Positions 58,885-64,000 of a DNA stretch of 64,000 bases are shown here, piece after piece. Made by a program: the position numbers and the translations under genes. Source of the stretch: Halichoerus grypus (taxonomy: Eukaryota > Chordata > Mammalia > Carnivora > Phocidae); NCBI RefSeq assembly GCF_964656455.1, contig NC_135714.1:56941850-57005849 (forward strand), given 5' to 3'. The notes beneath the pieces were generated by a model. It did not search any database. It was not told the DNA's origin and was given only the letters and a program-made list of their open reading frames with translations. Numbering within the stretch: position 1 is the stretch's first letter; each line of letters begins with the position of its first letter.

Positions 58885-59235
58885 CCCTCCAGCCAGGAAC
58901 ATCCTACTTACAGCTTTTGCACTCACTGTTCTCCCCACCTGGGAATGTTCCTGTCAGAGCCGCACAGGGAGGGATTCCTTTTGCCCAGTCAGTCTCAGGT
59001 CGGCTGTGTCTCCCCACACCATTCGTCATCACAGTACCATCTGATCTGTCCCAGAGCCCACATGCTCTTGGCGACTACTTCCATTGACTTGTTTACTTGT
59101 GTATGATCATATTCTCCAGAAGGAGAATCTAAGCTCTACATAATGAACTCTGTGCTTTCATTTTTACCACTGGCCTCAGTGCCTAGAACAGAGTCTGGTA
59201 CCTGGTGGATACTCAGCAAATATTTGCTCCTTGAA
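58885..59235 (+). mobile_element. L2 3' end, sense
   Basis: 'gcactcactgttctccccac', 'ctgggaatgttcctgtcaga', 'ttgacttgtttacttgtgta', 'tcagtgcctagaacagagtc' and 'ctcagcaaatatttgctcct' are in full L2 3'-end order. The plus-strand frames here (58786-59106, 58869-59087) are L2 by-products. Confidence 0.82.
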
Positions 59236-59386
59236 AATTTCATTTCCATTTCCCTATCAGATTCCCCTGAATCTTTTTAAAGGTCCAATCAAGTTGCTAA
59301 AATTTCAACCTTAGGCTGGTCCCATTCTCCCTTTTTGCTATTTATTTTCTCCTTTCCACTGATCCTACCTTAACTAAAAGACCAAT

Positions 59387-59414
59387 CTATATATATATAT
59401 GTATATATATATAT
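59387..59414. repeat. (TA)n microsatellite with one G interruption
   Basis: 28 bases of TA broken once by 'atgta' at about 59401. Confidence 0.93.
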
Positions 59415-59629
59415 TTCCCTTTCATGTGGGAGAAAAAAAAGCTGTTTATTTACCATTGATTGCAGGATTTTAATATATGTTCAGGTTCTGTAGTATTGTT
59501 GTACGTTGATTTTTAAGAAAATCTGGACCTGAGCTAGGAAAATATAAATGCCACATTTACTTTAGATTTAAATTAAATCGACCCATTCTATTATTTTCAT
59601 CAGCATGGTAATTTTTCATCTTGAAAAAT
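59415..59629. other. Non-coding AT-rich stretch
   Basis: No supported feature. Confidence 0.35.
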
Positions 59630-60560
59630 ATTTTATTTTAAAAATATATACATATATAATTTTATATAAATTCCCAAATTATATCCCAATGCTATTGCTT
59701 TTGAATTTGTAATTCTTCAGTTTCCTTTAATTGCTGTCCACTCCTTGTTCTCTTCTGCTTCCATATCACAGATAACCCATGTTAGCAACTGAGTTCTATT
59801 ATTCTAGATTTTTTTACACTTTTGTAACCATTCACATACATACATACACAAACATGTTTGCGTATGCACACAGGCATATCAGTCTTTTTGTCATCATTTT
59901 TCAAAAATGTCCATCTCTTTTTTTCTTACACATTGATACATTGTGGAAAGCCTCCCTGCCAATTACTATACATGAAATTGAAATTTTACATGTCTGTATA
60001 TCCCATGTATTATCTCATGATATGGATAATAAGAAACAATCAATTCAACCAATTATCACTTTATAAACATTCGCTTTGTTTCCAGAGGTTTTGTTTGGTT
60101 TGGTTTTATCAAAAAACAAGGTTATAATAAAAATTGTTCATAAATTCTCTTATTTTAAGTTCAAGAGGTAAAAATACAAATTTTAAAGTATGTTGCCCTA
60201 TTACTTCTAAAGTGTTACAAATATTCACATTTTTATGAGAAAATTATGAAACTACTCATGTCCCTACAAACATAGATGTTATAACTCCTCAATTTATAAT
60301 TATTACATTTATTTAAATCTCCTCACTTGTGAAGTTAGTATTTTTCCATGCTTTTCAGATATGTGGATTTGCTTTTGTGTAAATTGTTTAATCAATATCC
60401 TTCTCCATTTTTTCTGTGGGCTATTTGTCATCTTCTGATGAATTTTTAAGTGTTCTTTGAGTATTGTCAATATTAACTCTTGTAAATACTTTCCAATTTG
60501 TCTACTGTATTTGCTCATAACTTTTACTATGCACATTCAAATTATGTTTTTATAATCAAC
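59630..60560 (-). mobile_element. Possible old L1/HAL1-like fragment, antisense
   Basis: Long T-rich, AT-rich sequence with texture like antisense old L1 3' regions, for example 'ctagatttttttacactttt' and 'catgtctgtatatcccatg'. No block is diagnostic. Unique AT-rich DNA is an equal alternative. Confidence 0.35.
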
Positions 60561-60599
60561 GCATTCTTATGTAAATTCTAAGATTTTAGTGTTTGATTA

Positions 60600-61013
60600 C
60601 TACAGCTTTGTAGTATATCTTGAATTGTGATGCCTCCAGCTTTGTTCTTCTTTCTCAGGATTGCTTTGGTTATTCGGGGTCTTCTGTGGTTCCATACAGA
60701 TTTTAGTATACTTATTCAGTTCTGTGAAAAATGCTGTTGGTATTTTGATAGGAATTGCATCGAATCTGTAGATTGCTTTTGGTAGTATGAACATTTTGAC
60801 AATATTAATTCTTGCAGTCCGTGAGCATGGGATATCTTTGCATTTGTTTGTATCATCTTCAGTTACTTTCATCAGTGTTTTATGGTTTTCAGAGTACATG
60901 TCTATCACCTCTTTGGGTAAGTTTATTCTTAAGTATTTTATTCTTTTTGGTGCAATTGGAAATAGTGTTGTTTTTTTAATTTCCTGCAACTTTGTTGTTA
61001 GTGTATAGAACAC
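60600..61013 (-). pseudogene. L1 ORF2 post-RT fragment
   Basis: 137 codons open on the minus strand with '[20 protein letters not shown]' and '[19 protein letters not shown]', the region after the L1 RT catalytic core. Upstream RT sequence is shifted out of frame and broken by a SINE. Inert. Confidence 0.88.
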
Positions 61014-61192
61014 TAAGGATTTCTAAATACTAAGGTATTTTGTATCCTGCCATTTGACTGAATTCATTTATAACTTCTAGTAGTTTTTTGGTGGAGGCTT
61101 TAGAATTTTCTATGTAGTATCATGTTGTCTACAAAGAATGAAACTAACTTCTTTACTAATATGCCTCTTATTATGATGCCTTTTATTTCTTT

Positions 61193-61404
61193 CCTTTTTT
61201 TTTTTTTTTAGAGAGAGAGAGAGGGCGTGCACACACAAAAGGATGGGGGCTGGGGGGCAGCGCAGAGGGAGAGGGAAAGTCTTAAGCAGGTTCCATGCTG
61301 AGTGTGGAGCCCGACACAGGGCTCAGTCTCATGACCCAGAGATCATGACCTGAGCCAAAATCAAGAGATGGACACTTAGCCAACTGAGCCACCAGGGTGC
61401 TCAG
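61193..61404 (-). mobile_element. CAN-SINE inside L1
   Basis: T-run, GA-rich stretch with 'ggatgggggctggggggcag', and diverged head complement 'gagccaccagggtgctca'. The L1 flanks 'gatgccttttatttct' (from 61175) and 'gatgtcttgtattttt' (from 61405) are a decayed TSD. Confidence 0.94.
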
Positions 61405-62600
61405 GATGTCTTGTATTTTTTTTGTTCTCTGACTGCTGAGACTAGGACTTCTAGTACTATGTTGAATAAGAGCGGTAAGAGTGGACATCCTTGTCTTCCT
61501 AATTTTAGAGGAAAATTCTCAGTTTTTCACCATTGAGTATGATGTTAGCTGTGAGTTTTCGTATATGCCCTTTATTATGTTGGTGTATGTCTAAACCCAC
61601 ATTGTTGAGATTTTTTTATCATGAATCACTGTTGAATCTTGTCAAAATTTTTTCTGCATCTATTGAGATGATCATATGATTTTTATCCCTTGTTTTGTTG
61701 ATGTGGTGTATGACATTGATTTGTGTGTACTGAACCATCCTTGTACTTATGGAATAAATCCCACCTGATTATGGTGCATGATCTTTTGAATGTATTGTTG
61801 TATGCCATTTGCTAATATTTTGTTGAGGATTTTTGCAATTATGTTTATCATGTTCATCAGTGATATTAGCCTGTAGTTTCTTTTTTTGTGGTGTCTTTTT
61901 CTAGTTTTGGTATCAAGGCAATGCCAGCCTCATAGAATGTATGTGGAAGCTTTCCTTTCTCTTCTGTTTTTTGGAATAGTTTGAGAAGAATGGGTATTAA
62001 CTCTTCTTTAAATGGGAGAATTCACCTGTGAAGCCATCTGGCCCTGGACTTGTATTTTTTGGTAGATTTTTGATTACTCATTCAATGTCATTACTTGTAA
62101 TTGGTCTGTTCAGATTTTCTCTTTCTTCCTGGTTCAGTTTTGGAAGACTGTATGTTTCTAGGAATCAATCTATTTCTCTTAGGTTGTCCAGTTTGTTGGC
62201 ATATAATTTTTCATAGTACTCTGTTATAATTCTTTGTATTTCTGTGGTGTTAGTTGTTACTTCTCTCTCATTTCTGATTTTATTTACTTGGGTCCATTTT
62301 CTTTTTATCTTGATCAATCTGGCTAAGGGTTTGTCAATTTTGTTTATCTTTTCAGAGAACCAACTCTTGGTTTCATTGATTGTTTTTATTGTTTTTTGGT
62401 TTCTACATCATTTATTTCTGCTCTGATCTTTATTATTTCCTTTCTTCTACTCACCTGGGACTTTGTTCTTTTTTCAGTTCCTTTAGGTGTAAGATTAGAC
62501 TATTTGAGTTTTTTCTTGTTTAAGGTAGACCTGTGTTGCTATCTACTTCACTCTTAGAACTGCTTTGCTATGTGAAGAGATTTTGGACTGTTGTGTTTTC

Positions 62601-62671
62601 CTTTTTTTTATATAATTTTTTATTATGTTATGTTAGTCATCATACAGTACATCATTAGTTTTTGATGTCGT
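62601..62671 (-). mobile_element. 71-base carnivoran L1 3' end inside older L1
   Basis: T-run, 'tttttattatgttatgttag' and 'cagtacatcattagtttttg', bounded by a perfect 11-base TSD, 'gttgtgttttc', at 62590-62600 and 62672-62682. An extreme 5' truncation. Confidence 0.94.
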
Positions 62672-62768
62672 GTTGTGTTTTCATTTTCACTTGTCTCTAT
62701 GTATTTTTTTTATTTCTTCATTGATTTCTTCATTGACCTTTTTTGTTTAGTATCATGTTGTTTAGCCT

Positions 62769-63567
62769 TCACTTGTGTTTTTTCCAGTTTTTTGTCCTGT
62801 GATTTATTTCTAGTTTCATATTGTTGTGGTCAGAAAAGATGCATGGTATGCTTTTAATCTTCTTAAATATATTGAGGCTTGTTTTATGGCCTAATATGTG
62901 ATCTGTTTTGGAGAATGTTCCATGTGTACCTGAAAAAATGTGTATTCTGTTTTTGTTTGGATGGAATGGTCTGTATATATCTGTTGTGTCCGTCTGGTGC
63001 AGTGTGTCATTCAAAGACATTGTTTCCTTATTGATTTTCTGTCTTTTTGATCTATCCATTGTTTTAAATGGAGTGTTAGAGGGGTGCCTGGGTGGCTCAG
63101 TCGGTTAAACGTCTGCCTTTGGCTCAGGTCATGATCCCAGAGTCCTGGGATCGAGCCCTACATCGGGCTCCCTGCTCAGCGGGAAGCCTGCTTCTCCCTC
63201 TCCCACTTCCTCTGCTTGTGTTCCTGCTCTCGCTCTCTCTCTCTCTGTCAAATAAATAAATAAAATCTTTAAAAAATAAATAAATAAATGGAGTGTTAGA
63301 GTCCCCTACTATTAGTGTATCACTATCGATTTCTCTGTTTATGTCCATTAATATTTGCTTTATGTGTTTAGGTGCTCCAGTGTTGGGTGCATAGATATTT
63401 ACAATTGTTTTAGGCTCTTGTTGGATTAATCCCTTTATCATTATGTAATGCTCTTCTCTGTCCCTTGTTAGTCTTTTTTTTTTTAAGTCTATTTTTCTGA
63501 TATAAGTATTGCTACCCTGGCTTTTTTTTTTTTTAAACTTCCACTTGCCTGGTGAATGTTTTTGCAT
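62769..63567 (-). pseudogene. L1 ORF2 endonuclease domain split by a SINE
   Basis: The N-terminal half (from 63567) reads 'TRDREEHYIMIKGLIQQEPK', 'TIVNIYAPNTGAPKHIKQI' and 'DTLIVGDSNTP', where L1 usually has GDFNTP. The SINE at 63081-63285 then interrupts it. The C-terminal half (63059-62769) reads 'HGTFSKTDHILGHKTSLN' and 'CIFSDHNNMKLEI', including the conserved SDH block. The catalytic motifs are individually recognisable but physically separated, so the product is non-functional. Confidence 0.9.
63081..63285 (+). mobile_element. CAN-SINE inside L1 endonuclease region
   Basis: Complete, little-mutated SINE with a perfect 15-base TSD, 'aaatggagtgttaga', at 63066-63080 and 63286-63300. One of the youngest insertions in the window. 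Confidence 0.97.
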
Positions 63568-64000
63568 CCCTTTACTTTTAGTCTGTATGTATCTTTAGGT
63601 CTGAGGTGAGACTCTTGTAGGCAGTATATAGATGGGTCTTGCTTTTTTATCCATTTTGCCACTCTGTGTCTTTTGATAACATTTAGGCATTTGCACTTAA
63701 AGTAATTATTGATAGGTATATACTTGTTGCCATTTTAAAGTTTTGTTTTCTGGTTGTTTTTGTGGTTCTTTTTGTTCCTTTCTTCTTCTCTTGATCTCTT
63801 TCTTTGTGACTGAGGAATATCTATAGTGTTTTGTTTGGCTTTTGTTCTCTTTATTTTTGTGTATCTATCATTGGTTTTGGGTTTGTGGTTACCATGAGGT
63901 TTATCTATAACATCCTAAATAAATAGCAGTCCATATTAATTTGATGGTCATTTAAGTTCAAACACATTCTAAAACAAATAAAAACAGAAAAAGAAAAAAT

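Larger units (their letters stand above)
60585..64000 (-). mobile_element. L1, antisense, ORF2 mid-part to 5' side, runs off the window
   Basis: Begins abruptly in ORF2 at 'gattactacagctttgtagt' without a 3'UTR or T-run, and runs parallel to 21.82-25.11 kb of the large L1. Shared blocks include 'ttgcctctttcttgtg'-type RT text, 'cctggacttgtattttttgg' and 'tttgatggtcatttaagttc'. It contains a SINE at 61193-61404, a 71-base L1 at 62601-62671 and a SINE at 63081-63285. The missing 3' end means either a later break or an inverted 5' part of a twin-primed plus-strand element whose other half lies beyond 64000. Confidence 0.92.

Noticed and set aside
58786..59106. Plus-strand open frame of 106 codons with cysteine/histidine residues
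   Set aside because: The region is an L2 3' end. The C/H residues have no zinc-finger spacing.

Overview
This window is vertebrate nuclear DNA from a carnivoran mammal, probably a caniform of the arctoid type (bear, mustelid, seal or relative). The evidence is about 15 copies of the tRNA-Lys-derived CAN-SINE, which carry the arctoid-style head 'cctgggtggctcag' and the body 'ggctcaggtcatgatccc'. There are also several 5'-truncated copies of a carnivoran L1 with the recurring 3' end 'catcattagtttttgatg'. No SINE with the dog SINEC_Cf-type head is visible. Assigning the clade from SINE type is inference. There are no operons, ribosome binding sites, CRISPR arrays or other prokaryotic features, and I found no intact protein-coding gene.

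Roughly half or more of the window is recognisable transposon sequence, in layers of different age. The oldest layer is L2, MIR, MER5 and Tigger debris, mostly between 1-18 kb and 41-59 kb. Next come old L1 3' ends (1.1, 5.4-7.0, 13.9-14.6, 28.3, 34.2-35.0 kb). A probable LTR-retroelement interior lies at 11.6-13.8 kb. A nearly complete minus-strand L1 occupies 19.8-26.7 kb, and a second copy of a closely similar L1 runs from 60.6 kb off the right edge. The youngest layer is CAN-SINEs and short carnivoran L1s, many still flanked by readable target-site duplications (TSDs). Several of these sit inside the older L1s, so the order of insertion can be read directly.

The one strong gene-like signal is a small CpG island at about 53.34-53.58 kb, with 25 CpGs in 240 bases in an otherwise CpG-poor window. 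It contains a consensus splice donor (CAG|GTAAGG) on the plus strand and no ATG upstream of that donor. The simplest reading is a promoter plus a non-coding first exon of a plus-strand gene whose later exons lie beyond the window. The gene cannot be named from this sequence. About 1.1 kb and 2.6 kb downstream, in what would be intron 1, lie two 148-base direct repeats that differ at only two positions and match no repeat family I recognise.

Other notable structures are three twin-primed (5'-inverted) L1 insertions, a 71-base L1 insertion with a perfect 11-base TSD, a 43-base perfect tandem duplication, and a very strong G-quadruplex motif inside a SINE. I did not find an undescribed multi-gene biological system. 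The window reads as a gene-poor, repeat-rich region with one candidate promoter.
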